This document shows positions 12,167 to 23,310 of a stretch of DNA of 64,000 nucleotides, piece by piece (position 1 is the stretch's first letter; each line of letters opens with the position of its first letter). Under the pieces are notes generated by a model. It ran no database searches. It was given only the letters and a program-made list of their open reading frames with translations, and was not told where the DNA came from. The translations under genes and the position numbers were made by a program. The DNA is taken from positions 22,487,017 through 22,551,016 of the forward strand of contig CAMZMU010000089.1 of assembly GCA_947311845.1 (NCBI GenBank). Direction: 5' to 3'. The stretch is from Poa pratensis. Its lineage: Eukaryota > Streptophyta > Magnoliopsida > Poales > Poaceae.

Positions 12167-14190
12167 GCACCCGCCCTAGGCAGGTCCAAGTGCGACCGAT
12201 CATTAGCAGGAGAACGGCTGAACCTACCGTGCGGGAGTGCTGGTCCAGATGGGATCGTGACAGCTGCGTGAGATTTGTTAGAGAGAACAAAAAAAAGGTC
12301 CCAATGTGATGGTGGTACGGTGGTTCTTTAACTAGGAAGACTTTGTCGTGAAGAGGATAGTAGCACAAACCGAGGAGCTTCTGCTGCATGGCGTGCGCAT
12401 TGGTGTGCCTTTTTGTTTTGGCTGAATTTTTTTGATCGGTTTTGCTAGAGGCACACGGAAAAGGCTTTGCGGTCCACATAGTTGCGGTTGAAGCCATAAT
12501 TGTTCGCGAGAAGTGTGCGCCAGTAATCTTACAGTGAGATGGCGACGTGTGTATAAGGCTGGGAGCAGTCTGGAGTACGTCGTGGAGGATCATGCACCAA
12601 AAGGCGTCGATCATGGCACGTTGGTGCTGGGCTGATATGATGCGGGGTGGAGCATGATTGCAGTCGAACAAGTTCGGCTGGGTTGGACTGGACAGTCTAA
12701 CAGGGACAGAAGACGGTGAAGATCAGCGACGACGACGTAGGAGCGTGAGGGATGACGGTGTCCGAATTCTATGGCGTGGCAACACACAACGCATGGTTAT
12801 GCGTGCTTCGACATGCGATGACACGGGGTTGATTCAAGATGGTGCACATTTGAGATCTTGAGGTCGACGGGGCGTGGGGTGGATTGATCATCTACCAAGG
12901 AGCCATGTTGAAGGTGGAGCTGGAGTCTGACGGAAGATTCCACTCAACTGATAGAGGGGCTACGACGTAAGTGCACGGAGAGTCGAAGCCTAGTCAACGG
13001 GAAGGCGAGAGACACGTGGTCCGGACTGGAGCTCAAGGTCTAGAGAGATGTGTGGAACTCGGCATCGGTCGGGTATGACTGATGATTGTCTGCAATGGGG
13101 CCTGACGTGGTGTGGGTCAGCGACCCGGTAGATCTTGGTCAAGATTGCAGATGCTCGACACGGTAGTAGCGGCGAGGCGTGCGGTAAGCACGGGACACGG
13201 CGACAGACTAGGGCACAGGCGGTCGGACATGTGTGCAAGGGGTGTTGACATAGTGTTGGCGAGTACCGGATTTAAGTTGGTGACTGGGTCTATCAGGATT
13301 GGCGCCAAGTGATGGACAAGAGTCGGCCATAGGGAACCTGGGAAAGTGTTGGAAAGTCTAAAATGTCGGAAGTTTGGATAGTACATGGCCGTATATTCTG
13401 AGATACTCATTGCACATGGCAAAGTGCGGATGACTAGATTCAGAAGGAGGCGGAGTACTACACCTGTGGGACATGTAGAATACTATCCAGGATGATACAA
13501 CTGTGAATTTGACTCAGGTTGACTAAACGGCGACGATGAAATTTATTCAAGTTGGAAACACTTTCACGCAGATCAGTGATCGGTGTGTGATGATGTTGAA
13601 ACGGGAAGAAGAGACTACAGTTGTAGGTGGAGTCACATGGAATCTGGGAGTAGCAGCGAAACTCATGAAATACAACTCAAGTCTGGAGTACATGGAGGTT
13701 TGACGCACTGACGAATTCAAGGTGGTGGAGAATATTCACCAAGGTGGAGTTTGTTGTGTTTCTGTCGAATATTGTGTACGACTTGGATTACGTTTGGACT
13801 TGGAATTGTATTAGGTGTGGATAGGACACGAGTCGTGTTCGAGTCGAACTTTTGTAGTCTGGGCCTCCCATATAATGAGGGGAGTACCACACGTGTAACT
13901 TATGACGACTTGATAGCAACAGGCACGCAGGGGGAGCCGGCGGCTTGTGCCGGCGCCTAGGGCGGCCAGGGTTGCGGTATCAATGGGGAGGAGCGCCCGT
14001 AGTCATGCCCCATATGTAGGCGAGTTCGCTGAACTGCGTTAACAAATCTCGGTGTCGTCATCGTGTTGTGATTTCTTGGTTCTCGGTATATCATTATGCG
14101 CCTACGACGGTAACATCTCCACTAAAGGTTAATTGGTCTGCCCAGTTTTCCCAATAATTAACTACACAATGACAGACGAAAAGCAACTAG
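12167..14190. other. Gene-free stretch, probably LTR-retrotransposon debris
   Basis: There is no ORF with a recognisable domain. From about 13000 the sequence has the texture of a Copia-type LTR: a (C)CATATAATGAGGGGAG promoter-like site near 13869, then a leader with GGAGCCGGCGGCTTGTGCCGG and a run near 14040 resembling a U5 end. No matching second LTR was found. The family call is a weak inference from general appearance. Confidence 0.3.
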
Positions 14191-14245
14191 AAGCTAGCCT
14201 AAGTATGGATGATCATGCATGATCGAGCTAGACGGGCCGGGGAAT

Positions 14246-14440
14246 TTAACCTTTTGGCGCGGCGCAAGATGGGGCGGGGAACAGAGACGCCACGTTGAGC
14301 AGCAGACGATCGTTTTCCGAGCTCCCCGACTCGGCACGAGCAGCCCCGTATCCGAATGCCGCGACAACGGCGGCGGCAGTGAGTAGGTGAAGGATACAGC
14401 CATGGCCGCGGCAGCGAGAAGACGAAGCAGCGGTGGCCAT
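14246..14440 (-). CDS. Possible first exon or short gene with a signal peptide
   Basis: The frame starts at ATG 14440 in a strong plant context (GCCATGGCC) and encodes 64 residues. An N-terminal Ser/Arg stretch is followed by a hydrophobic segment (LLTAAAVVAAFGYGAARA) that looks like a signal peptide with cleavage after ARA. A short acidic-then-Leu-rich tail (SENDRLLLNVASLF) follows. The reading frame closes directly after AAAAGGTTAAATT, which could equally be a splice donor, so this may be exon 1 of a gene whose other exons I cannot identify. A TATA box lies about 95 bp upstream on the same strand. No family was recognised. A chance ORF in GC-rich DNA remains possible. Confidence 0.3.
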   Translation of the reverse strand: MATAASSSRCRGHGCILHLLTAAAVVAAFGYGAARAESGSSENDRLLLNVASLFPAPSCAAPKG

Positions 14441-14530
14441 GGCAGGACCGCACAAGTGGCCGTCGGGTAGTGGGCCGGTGAGTGGTGGAGGGAACACAAA
14501 CGATCACACAGCCTCCTATCCTGTCATCAT

Positions 14531-14540
14531 CATATATATA
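14531..14540 (-). promoter_or_regulatory. TATA box upstream of the 14440 start codon
   Basis: The minus strand reads CTATATATATG about 95 bp before the ATG at 14440, a normal distance for a plant TATA box. It supports, but does not prove, that the short frame is expressed. Confidence 0.35.
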
Positions 14541-15363
14541 GTCAGAGATTATACGGCAAGAGCCGTGCGCACTGGCTATTGCTTGCGTTGCCTACCACAC
14601 TACACTACCCTTCGGGGGGGGCGCCCATTATGCCTGGCAGATTCCGATGACTGGCGTCTCTCTCAGTCTCTTGTACCCGCAGAAGGAAGAGGAACACAAG
14701 TGCTGGAGCCTGGAAGACAGGTCGTGGAAACGGTAGGCGACTAGTGGCTGGTAAATTATTTGGTGGCCAATGAAGCAAGCCTTAACATTGGAAAAACAAG
14801 CTCCCAACTGAGAGTGAAATCGCGAGGAAAGGCAATTTGCATGTACGGATGGGTAATTATCAGTACATGGTGGCTTGCTGAATGTCCACATTGCAGAACA
14901 GGGCCACAAGTTTCGATCCGTATGATACTGTAATCGGAGAACAGTGCCCTGATACTGTATGATACTGTACTGTACTGGTTGCTCTCAAGCACGTCGCCGC
15001 CGGTTGCCCATGCCGCACAGCGGCTGTCGACTTCCCCGCTCCCCGCTGCCGCTGGCTGTTTCCGCAACGAAACGTCCGGCCGCAATCAGCAACCATGCCA
15101 TTACTAAATGACCTTACTGAATTAGTTCCAATTCATGAATCTGGTATCACGGTCCGCTGATACTTGCCCAGCCACGAAATCATGATAAGTTCAGGTTGCG
15201 TGTGAGCTTACTAGGACGCATAAACTTAGCCGTCCACGCGTGTCCCTCTCGCACCAGGGACCGTACTTGACGTCGCTCTGCCGGCGGGAGGGACCAGCGC
15301 TGGAACATGCATCATCCAAATTCCCTCAGCGTCCCCGGGTGGATCACTGCTGCGTATACATGC
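14541..15363. other. Gene-free intergenic stretch
   Basis: Mixed composition with only overlapping short ORFs on both strands. I saw no domain, terminal repeat or RNA gene. Confidence 0.4.
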
Positions 15364-15366
15364 TTA

Positions 15367-16611
15367 GAGCATCTCCTGACGAACGTTACTCCGGGTGTCT
15401 CCGCAAGCTATCGCCTACTGGGGCGGCTCTTCCTAACCGCGTCCCGAACAGAATTGTTTTTTCAAATAAACATCCATTCAAAGTCCGCCAAGATTTAGAC
15501 AGGCGCGTACTAAAAAACATACATAAAATTAAACCTTAAAATAAATCTAGTTGGCTGAAACCGCCCAATGGCGGCCTGCATGGCGGGCCCGTCATTCTCC
15601 TCTTCCTCCTCTTTTTGCTCCTCCTCGACGGTCCAGTCGCAGCCGGTGACCTCCTCCGACTGTTGCTGTAGATCTCCTAGAATTTTGCGCCGGCGTCAGA
15701 GTCGTCGGAGGGCACGCGCAAGAGAAGTTGTCTGAGGACTACCACTCCGAAGGCGGCGACATGTCGTTGGCGGTGGGGAAGGAGTTGTGATGCTGCTCGA
15801 ACTTCGTCCTAAAAGGGCGACGAAATGACGTACGCGGGGTCGCGCCGCATCTTCCACGACATGGCCAACAACCATTTATGGATGTGGTCAAGACGCGCCT
15901 CGCCGGAGACTGCCACCGGGACGTGGACGATGTTGGTCACCCAACCGTCCGGGAGGTGCTCTTCGGCCATCACAGGCATGTTGATGCGCGAGTACTTGCA
16001 CGCCTCCTCCGTCGTGAGATAACACGGCATGCGTCGACAGGCGGAGACGCTTGGGAGGAGGTTGCAGCGTTACGTAGGCGGTGCAGGTTGCGGTCTGCGG
16101 TGCGTCCCACGAGGTCGCGGTTGCAACGAAACATAGCAACCGAGAGGGGGCTGGTGAAGTTTGGGAGAGAGATGGATATGCTCGGCGGAGGAGAGGTACG
16201 CGCTTTTAAAGCCAAAAGGGGAGCGCCACCGCGTGGGCCGCGTGGAAAAGACGCAACTCAATGGTGGGAAAGACGCGAGCTCGCCGCAGAGTCTACGAGA
16301 CGGCTCTATGCGCCCGGCTGGAAATTGAGACGCCACCATGAATAAGATGATTCTCTGGTGGCCGCATTTGTTAACCTGGACAATTGTTGTCTCTATGACA
16401 AGGGGGCCCCACTCGTCGGATGTCCCATATGGTGGCGTGCGCGGCTTCGTCTGCCGCTACCAAGCGCCTCTCAACGTGTCATGGTCGGCCTAATAGCGTC
16501 CTATAGATTATTGGACCGCGCAGGACATAACATACCTATGTGTGGACGCGAGTGGGCGCAATTTTACATCCGACTGGCTCAGTAACCTATTGGGCGTCAG
16601 TTGAGATGCTC
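15367..16611. mobile_element. Non-autonomous PIF/Harbinger-type element with TTA target duplication
   Basis: The left end reads GAGCATCTCCTGACG and the right end, reverse-complemented, GAGCATCTCAACTGACG, forming terminal inverted repeats. TTA flanks both sides (15364-15366 and 16612-16614), the target duplication of PIF/Harbinger and Tourist elements. The 1245-bp interior is GC-rich and carries a host-like gene fragment on the minus strand but no transposase. It must have been mobilised in trans. It shares terminal sequence type with the element at 24784-26421. Confidence 0.7.
15640..16030 (-). pseudogene. Captured gene fragment inside the PIF/Harbinger element
   Basis: A minus-strand frame from 16030 encodes 73 residues with LTTEEACKYSRINMPVM and then a Trp-containing stretch (KWLLAMSW). 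It runs into a stop at 15809. In a shifted frame directly downstream, RTKFEQHHNSFPTAND and MSPPSEW can be read, so a frameshift separates the two halves. This is followed by a Glu/Lys-rich tail. The function is unknown. Because it lies wholly within a transposon and is frameshifted, I treat it as a non-functional capture. Confidence 0.45.
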
Positions 16612-16614
16612 TTA

Positions 16615-16784
16615 CCGCTAACGGTTCGCCTCATTACTACTACAGTTAGGCACATAAATAGTTGAGTGAAGGCCTGTAGCCTTTGCAACCTAGTAATTTG
16701 TTTACATCGGCCGCCCTCCTGAAGATTAGTTCACTAAAGTTGTACACTTCCCCCCCCCCCCCCCCCCCTCAATATCATCTGCTT
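16615..16784. other. Short spacer with a C19 homopolymer
   Basis: The spacer between the Harbinger-type element and the Copia insertion contains an uninterrupted run of 19 C at 16750-16768. No gene is present. Confidence 0.6.
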
Positions 16785-16789
16785 GCCGG

Positions 16790-16955
16790 TGTTCAACATG
16801 TAATAGTCCATGTAATAATCATGTACGGGTACGATACGGAGTAGTACTCCGATCGTACCGTACCTCCTGTACGTGCCACGGTGGGGGCTTTTCCCACCTT
16901 ATATAACACGTACCGATGCCTCTAACGAGGCTATCGTTCCCGCATAACTCTGACA
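16790..16955 (+). repeat. 5' LTR of the Copia element
   Basis: Starts TGTTCAACATG and ends CTCTGACA. It contains a TATA box (TTATATAAC at 16899-16907) and a palindromic GGTACGAT/ATCGTACC region around 16830-16860. Confidence 0.9.
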
Positions 16956-16967
16956 TGGTATCAGAGC
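16956..16967 (+). other. Primer binding site (initiator tRNA-Met)
   Basis: TGGTATCAGAGC directly abuts the 5' LTR and matches the usual plant initiator tRNA-Met primer site used to start minus-strand synthesis. Confidence 0.85.
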
Positions 16968-17212
16968 ATCCCCTTCCATGACCTAGCTGCCTATAGCCGC
17001 CACCCCCGCTTCTTCAAGCCGCCGCCGCCACGACCCAAAACCTGCCGCCGCCGCCGCCCACGATACAGCCATATCCTTGCCGCCGCCGCCACACATACAA
17101 AGATCCAAAGACAAAACCCTAAAACCTATACCTCAGCCGCCACCGCCGCCATACACAATCAAAACAACCTACAAACCCAAAAAAAAACCACAACCCTCCC
17201 TACCCTGCCGCC

Positions 17213-19431
17213 ATGAGTTCCTCTTCGTCGGCTACCTCCTTGGCTGCTGCCCTAGGAACACCCCCACCCATCATCTCACCCGTGGAAACTTTCTCCTCTG
17301 GAAGGCTCTCGTGTTCCCTGCGTTCCGCGGAGCCAACGTCATGGGCTTGCTGGATGGCACTGATCGTGCGCCGCCCAAAACCCTAGAAGTCGAAGATGAG
17401 GAGAAGAAGAAGAAGACCACGGTGGAGAACCCTGCCTACCTCGCTTGGATTGCACAGGATCAGCAGGTGCTTCGGTTCCTCCTGAACTCGCTGTCACCGG
17501 ACATCCTCTCCCATGTCCTCGGGATGGATTCCACCGCCGAGGCCTGGGCTACCATCACCAACATGTTCTCCACTGCCTCCAGGACGAAGGTGCAGCACCT
17601 TCGCTCTGCTCTCAACGACACCAAGAAGGCCAGCATGACGGTGCATCAATACTTCACGAAGATGAAAGGGTTTGCCTCTGAACTTGCAGCAACCGGTAAA
17701 CCTCTTGAGGATGATGAACTGATAGGCTATTTACTTCATGGTCTTGATGCTTCATACAATGCACTTGTTACTGCTGTTGATAGCAACCCGGCCACCACTC
17801 TTGATGATTTGTTTGGACTGATGTCTTCATATGATATGCGTAATGATAACACTGATGAGCCTCCTGAAGCTTTCCCTTCGTCTACAAACGCTGCAAGCCG
17901 TGGACGTGACTCTGGCAGCGACCGCGACAGCCGCTCACGTGATCGCCGTGATAACAGCAATGAGCGCGGCCGAGGAGATCAGCGCGAAGGAGGGTGCCGT
18001 GATGGTGACAGGGGTGGATCGCGTGACTACCGCGATCGCCGTGATGATGGACGTCGCGACCGTGATGGTGGTCGCCGTGATCGTGATGATGGGCGCCATG
18101 AAAACCGCCGCTCTGATGGTGGTGGATGCCGTGGTGATGGAGGACAGGGTCGCTCGCGCCAGTACCGTGGCCGTGCGCCTACACCATATGTTGACATTAC
18201 TTGTCAGATTTGTAAGATTCACGGTCATCCTGCTAGTGATTGCTGGTGGAGGTACCAAGATGACAATGATGATGATGGTGACCGTGGTGATCATGGGGAG
18301 AAGGGTGCACATGTTGCATCATACGGCGTCGACACAAATTGGTACCCTGACTCGGGTGCTACTGATCATATCACCGGAGAACTCCACGAGCTCTCCACCC
18401 ATGACAAGTACAAGGGATGTGACTCCGTTCGCACGGCTGATGGTAATTCTGTGCACATAAGTCATATTGGTCATTCAATTTTGCGCACCCCACATGATTC
18501 TTTTCATCTAAATAATGTGCTACATGTTCGTAATGCATCAAAGAACCTTCTTTCTGTTCATAAATTTACACTTGAGAACAATGTTTTTCTTGAGTTTCAC
18601 CCTTTCTTCTTTTTGATAAAGGACCAAGCCACACGAAGAACTCTGTTTAAGGTTCCCTGTCATGGAGGTCTTTATCCATTGGTGCCTATCTCCAATGAGT
18701 CCTCCAAGCATGCTTTCGTTACAATAAAGCCGTCTTCGTCTACATGGCATCGTCGTTCAGGGCATCCTTCCTCGTTTGTGGTTCAGCAAATTCTTAGGAA
18801 AAACAATTTATCTTATTCCCCCGAAATAAATCCATATGTATGTGACCCTTGTCAATTAGCTAAGAGCCACCAGTTGCCATATCATGTCTCCACCAGTGTT
18901 TCTACTGTTCCTTTGGAAAATGTTTTCTCTGATGTATGGGGTCCTGCACCTCTTTCTGTTGGCAAACGTGCATACTATGTAAGCTTTATCGATGATTTTA
19001 GCAAATTCACTTGGATATATTTGCTCAAAAAGCGTTCCGAGGTTTATCAAGTTTTTCTCAATTTCCAACAAATGGTTGAACACAAGTTTGCTAGAAAAAT
19101 TGTAACTATGCAAACTGATTGGGGGGGTGAGTATGAAAAACTTAATGGTTTGTTCCAAAAAGTGGGTATTACACACCATGTTTCTTGTCCACATTCCCAC
19201 CAACAAAATGGTACAGCTGAACGTAAAGATCGCCATATTGTTGAGGTTGTCCTTGCTTTGTCAGCCAATGCTTCCATGCCTTTAAAATTTTGGGATGAGG
19301 CCTTTCTCATAGCCACATTCCTTATAAACTTGCTTCCTACCAGGGTCCTTCAGTTTTCTACTCCCACCGAGTGTCTTCTCAATGTCAAACCAAACTACGA
19401 TGCCCTAAGAAATTTTGGTTGTGCTTGTTGA
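17213..19431 (+). pseudogene. Copia gag, protease and integrase part of the polyprotein (broken)
   Basis: The probable start is ATG 17213 (MSSSSSATS), but that frame is lost near the run of C at about 17260. The downstream part lies in the frame that is open from 17077 to 19431. The gag core (TRGNFLLWK onward) is followed by an unusually long Arg/Asp/Gly-rich tract and a zinc knuckle (CQICKIHGHPASDC). Protease shows WYPDSGATDHIT. Integrase shows an H-H-C-C finger (HRRSGHP to CDPCQLAK) and the catalytic acidic residues in SDVWGP, QTDWGGEY and NGTAERKD. The frame ends at a TGA in a position where the family normally has Trp, before PNLRPYN. It cannot make an intact polyprotein. Confidence 0.88.
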
Positions 19432-21187
19432 CCTAATCTCCGTCCTTATAACAAGCGCAAACTCTCTTTTCGTTCTAAACGATGTGTCTTTTTGGGCTAT
19501 AATCCTCTCCATAAAGGTGTCAAGTGTCTAGATTTCTACAGAATGTGTTTACATTTCCCGTGATGTAGTCTTTGATGAGAATATTTTTCCCTTTGCCGAA
19601 ATACATCCTAATGCTGGCTCTCGCCTTCGGCGTGAAATCTTGTTGCTTCCATCCTCAACACATTCTAATCATGGGGTTGCACATAATATTGATGATCATA
19701 TGTCTCCTATTGTGCCTATTACTAATGTGCATCAGGAACAGCAAGCCACAGAAGAAAATCTGAGTGAAAACGGAGAAGAAATGCCTTCGAAAACTCATGT
19801 TGAAGATGCTCCAGAAAATGACGAAAACCATGCAGAACACGAGGTTGATATGCCTGAGCATTCCTCTGACGGCTCCGATCCCAAGGCACCCGATCCCGAT
19901 GCTGATTCTGTCGGGTCGCCAGGGTCGCCAGCGTTGCATCCCGAGGGCGATGCGCCTGGCGCGTCACCGGCCTCGTTCATCGCGTCGCCTAGGTCCACGC
20001 CCGCCTCCACGCCTCCTGCATCGCCACGTCGCGCTGCACATGCTGAAGATTCCCCTGGCTCGGGATCTTCTGCGGCTGGCTCCTCTGCTGAAGCCCACAC
20101 ACCGTCGCCTGTAGGATCTGCTGCGGCTAGCCCCAGCGTGGAAGATTCCCCTGTTTTGTCCGAGTCTCCTCCTGCTGCACCACCAGTTCCAGAACCACGT
20201 ACTCGCCTGCAGAAAGGTATTCGACAGCCAAAAATATTCAAAGATGGCACTGTTCGATATGATATGCTTTCCTCTACAGGTGAACCAAACACATTGACTG
20301 AGGCTCTTGGTGATACAAACTGGCGCCAAGCTATGGAGGAGGAATATACTGCATTAATGGAGAACAAAAATTGTCACCTAGTTCCTGCTAGTACCAACAA
20401 AAATTTGATTGATTGCAAATGGGTTTACCGTATCAAAAAGAGAGCAGATGGTACAATTTACAGGTACAAGGCTCGTCTTGTTGCAAAAGGTTTCAAACAA
20501 AGGTATGGCATCGACTATGAAGATACTTTCAGTCCCGTGGTTAAAATAGCAACAATTAGAACTGTTTTGGCTCTTTCTGTTTCTCGTGGATGGAGTCTAC
20601 GGCAGCTAGATGTCAAAAACGTGTTTCTTCATGGTGTTCTGGAAGAGGAAGAGTACATGAAACAACCTCCAGGTTTTGAGAACCCACACGCTCCGTATCA
20701 TATTTGCAAACTTGATAAAGCTCTCTATGGATTAAAACAGGCCCCTCGAGCATGGTTTTTTTGTTTAAGTTCCAAGTTATGTGCTCTTGGCTTTACACCA
20801 TCTAAGGCTGATACTTCCTTGTTTCTCTATGACAAGTCAGGTGTCACTGTTTTTGTCCTCATTTATGTTGATGATATCATAGTCACACGCTCATCTGATC
20901 ATGCCATATCTGCCCTACTTCGGGATCTTAATGCTGATTTTGCCATAAAGGACTTGGGAGACTTACATTTCTTTTTAGGCATTGAAATGAAAAAGAGACA
21001 CAATGGTTTGCTTTTGACACAAGAAAAATATGCTAATGAGTTGCTTGAGAAGTTGGTATGCGAAAATGCAAACCAGCTCCTACACCATTGTCTCCTTGAG
21101 AACAGTTGTCCCTTACCGATGGTACACCACTCAGTCCATAAGATAGTACAAAATATAGAAGCATTGTTGGAGCCTTACAGTACTTGA
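19432..21187 (+). pseudogene. Copia reverse transcriptase part of the polyprotein (broken)
   Basis: After the stop, the end of integrase continues (RCVFLGYN), then a frameshift near 19535 moves to the frame open from 19640 to 21187. A Ser/Pro/Glu-rich linker (about 19770-20200) precedes the reverse transcriptase: [42 protein letters not shown] and the catalytic YVDDIIV at about 20866. LDVKNV replaces the common LDVKNA. Another frameshift near 21045 disrupts the region before RNase H. Confidence 0.88.
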
Positions 21188-21790
21188 CTTTGACATGTCC
21201 AGATATGTCTTTTTCGGTAAACAAGGTTTGTCAGTACCTTCATGCTCCAACAACGACACACTGGACATCTGCCAAGCGCATTCTCAGATATGTTCAGGAT
21301 ACCAAGACAATTGGGATTACATTTCTTAAGTCTCACTCACTTCTTTTAAGTGCCTTTTCAGATGCAGATTGGGCAGGATGCCCAGATGATCGTCGCTCCA
21401 CGGGTGGTTTTGCCATATTTGTTGGTCCGAACCTAGTCTCCTGGAGTGCACGCAAACAGCTCACAGTGTCTCGGTCCAGTACTGAGGCTGAATACAAGTC
21501 ATTAGCAAATGCTACAGCATAGATGATTTGGGTTGAGGCCCTTCTTGGTGAGCTTGGAGTAAAGTTGAAGGAACCAATTATCTGGTGTGATAACTTAGGA
21601 GCCACATATCTATCTGCAAATCCGGTGTTTCATGCTTACACTAAGCATATTGAGATTGGAGATTGATTTTCATTTTGTACATGAGAGAGTTGCTCATAAT
21701 GCTTTGGATATCCGCTTTATCTCCAGCAAGGATCAGATTACAGATGGCTTCACTAAGACGCTTCCTGTAAAAAGTCTAGATGAGTTTAAG
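21184..21790 (+). pseudogene. Copia RNase H part of the polyprotein (broken)
   Basis: The frame reads [19 protein letters not shown] and the RNase H motif [18 protein letters not shown] with [11 protein letters not shown], then meets a TAG at 21520 where Glu is usual. The remainder ([34 protein letters not shown]) continues and is broken again by a TGA near 21664. The end lies just before the polypurine tract. Confidence 0.85.
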
Positions 21791-21819
21791 CGTAATCTCA
21801 ACCTTTAGAAAGGTTTAGA

Positions 21820-21827
21820 TTAAGGGG
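21820..21827 (+). other. Polypurine tract of the Copia element
   Basis: TTAAGGGG directly precedes the 3' LTR, at the position where plus-strand synthesis is primed. Confidence 0.75.
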
Positions 21828-21994
21828 TGTTAAGCATGTAATAGTCCATGTAATAATCATGTACGGGTACGATACGGAGTAGTACTCCGATCGTGCCGTA
21901 CCTCCTGTACATGCCACGGTGGGGGCTTTTCCCACCCTATATAACACGTACCCGATGCCTCTAACGAGGCTATCGTTCCCGCATAACTCTGACA
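21828..21994 (+). repeat. 3' LTR of the Copia element
   Basis: Starts TGTTAAGCATG and ends CTCTGACA. It matches the 5' LTR over its whole length with about five substitutions and a one-base insertion in CACGTACCCGATG. Confidence 0.92.
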
Positions 21995-21999
21995 GCCGG

Positions 22000-22624
22000 C
22001 TCCGTCACTGAAGCATGATCGAGGTACACCGGGTTTAAACTTTGAAGTCCTACTTCTTGATGTTGATCGTGGAACGACAAAGTTCATCGTGCATCCCTGG
22101 TGTACTAGTATAAAATGAGGAAAAAAATGGGACAAACGGATCCCGTTCTCGCAACCCTGTAACTGCAAATTATCTGCATCCATGGATGCTCTTTTTCCTC
22201 GAGACACAATTAGCAGAAGCGTCTGCGCATCACCTTCCCAAGCTGGTTCCTTCCATCCGGATGTAACGGTCGGCGTTGGCCGGCGGCCGGAACCTTCACT
22301 CTTGAGCTAAGTTACAACGCACTCGCTCATGCTCTCCAAGTCTCTTCCGGCCAATTTGGACGGTAGCACCGTATCTCGTTAGGCTACATGCCACTAGGGC
22401 TCATCTTCCGCCAGATCTCGGTCCAGGTTAATAGAGACACGCGCCAATTAATAACGATCTGCACTGGAGTGGGCGAGTGCGCAACCATCAGCTGGTGCGT
22501 GCACTCTGCACGTACGCATGCATGGAGTCACGTTTCGTGGGCAAACACTGCATGGTGCATGCATGCGAGTTGTTGACGACGGTTGCATGGTCGCTCCACT
22601 GCACGCACCAAGGAGCGTGCGATG
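22000..22624. other. Gene-free intergenic stretch
   Basis: No domain-bearing ORF. Several RY-type motifs (GCATGCATG) lie at about 22517-22565. Without a gene nearby they cannot be interpreted as regulatory sites. Confidence 0.4.
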
Positions 22625-22626
22625 TA

Positions 22627-22757
22627 CTCACTCCGTTTCTAAATATAATATGTTTCGCCTTTTCAGATTTTTTATGCATCGAGACGTTTTTTAGTGTGTC
22701 TATTTACTCATTTTAGTCTGTATATAATCCACATCTTGTAACTAGGAACAGAGGAAG
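22627..22757. mobile_element. Stowaway-type MITE with TA target duplication
   Basis: The left end reads CTCACTCCGTTTCTAAATAT and the right end is a reverse complement of the CTTCCTCTGTTCCTAG type. TA flanks both ends (22625-22626 and 22758-22759). The 131-bp size and terminal sequence match the Stowaway group of Tc1/Mariner-derived MITEs. Confidence 0.75.
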
Positions 22758-22759
22758 TA

Positions 22760-23029
22760 AGAATTAAGAAATGAAAAAGCCATATATAGGGCGTGTTCGC
22801 TGCCTGTGTAAGTAGACACGTATGACACGAAGTTTAAAGCAAACCCCGGGCTAGAGGATCGGTCGACGCACACGCGGAGAAGTACGGGAGATACGCCTAC
22901 ATTGGCCATAACTTCTCTCTCTCTCTATCTCGTGCGGCCTCAATGTACAAAGTATACACACAATAAACGAATAGAAAGCACGAGTGGAGATTTCTGATTC
23001 ACAAGAAAATTTCCGTGATCCTGTTAATT
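22760..23029. other. Intergenic stretch with a CT microsatellite
   Basis: A short (CT)n run lies at about 22913-22925. Otherwise I see nothing. Confidence 0.4.
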
Positions 23030-23310
23030 AAAACATCGAAAGCAATACTTATGAGTTTCAAAACAAATCCGGTTGTTGCCAATGATGTATCCCATAAACG
23101 TGTAAAATAGCAATGTCAAATACTTTATATTCTAAGCTACACAAAATGGAAAAGGTATGGATCTCGGTAGGGATATTTTCAAATTTCTGGATTTTATCAG
23201 ATTTTTGTGTAGCCCATAATACAAATAATTTTGCATTGTAGGATAAAACATCTCTTTGCCCAGATTTTTTTCCAGATTTGTTTTGAAACCTACAAATATA
23301 ATGTTTGAAT
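23030..23310. mobile_element. Fold-back MITE-like element
   Basis: The arm beginning GAGTTTCAAAACAAATCCGG and the arm ending CCAGATTTGTTTTGAAACCT are inverted copies. The inner parts ATTCTAAGCTACACAAAA and TTTTGTGTAGCCCATAAT are also inverted. The target duplication is not clear. A related copy lies at about 24326-24590. Confidence 0.5.

Larger units (their letters stand above)
16790..21994 (+). mobile_element. Complete Copia LTR retrotransposon with short LTRs
   Basis: The 5205-bp element is bounded by LTRs of 166 and 167 bp and by an exact 5-bp target duplication GCCGG at 16785-16789 and 21995-21999. The domain order gag, protease, integrase, reverse transcriptase, RNase H is that of Ty1/Copia. 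The LTRs differ at about five bases plus one indel, roughly 3%. With the commonly used grass LTR rate this suggests an age near one million years, though such short LTRs make it imprecise. The reading frame is interrupted by at least two premature stops and several frameshifts, so the copy is not autonomous. The short LTRs recall the Ale/Retrofit type, but the lineage is not proven. Confidence 0.92.

Noticed and set aside
12129..12671. 180-codon minus-strand ORF
   Set aside because: It runs through the CACTA terminus into unrelated DNA and has His/Thr-rich composition without any motif.
17831..18460. 209-codon ORF rich in Met, Val and Thr within Copia gag
   Set aside because: It is the +1 shadow of the Arg/Asp/Gly repeat tract. 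The real frame has the zinc knuckle and protease motifs.
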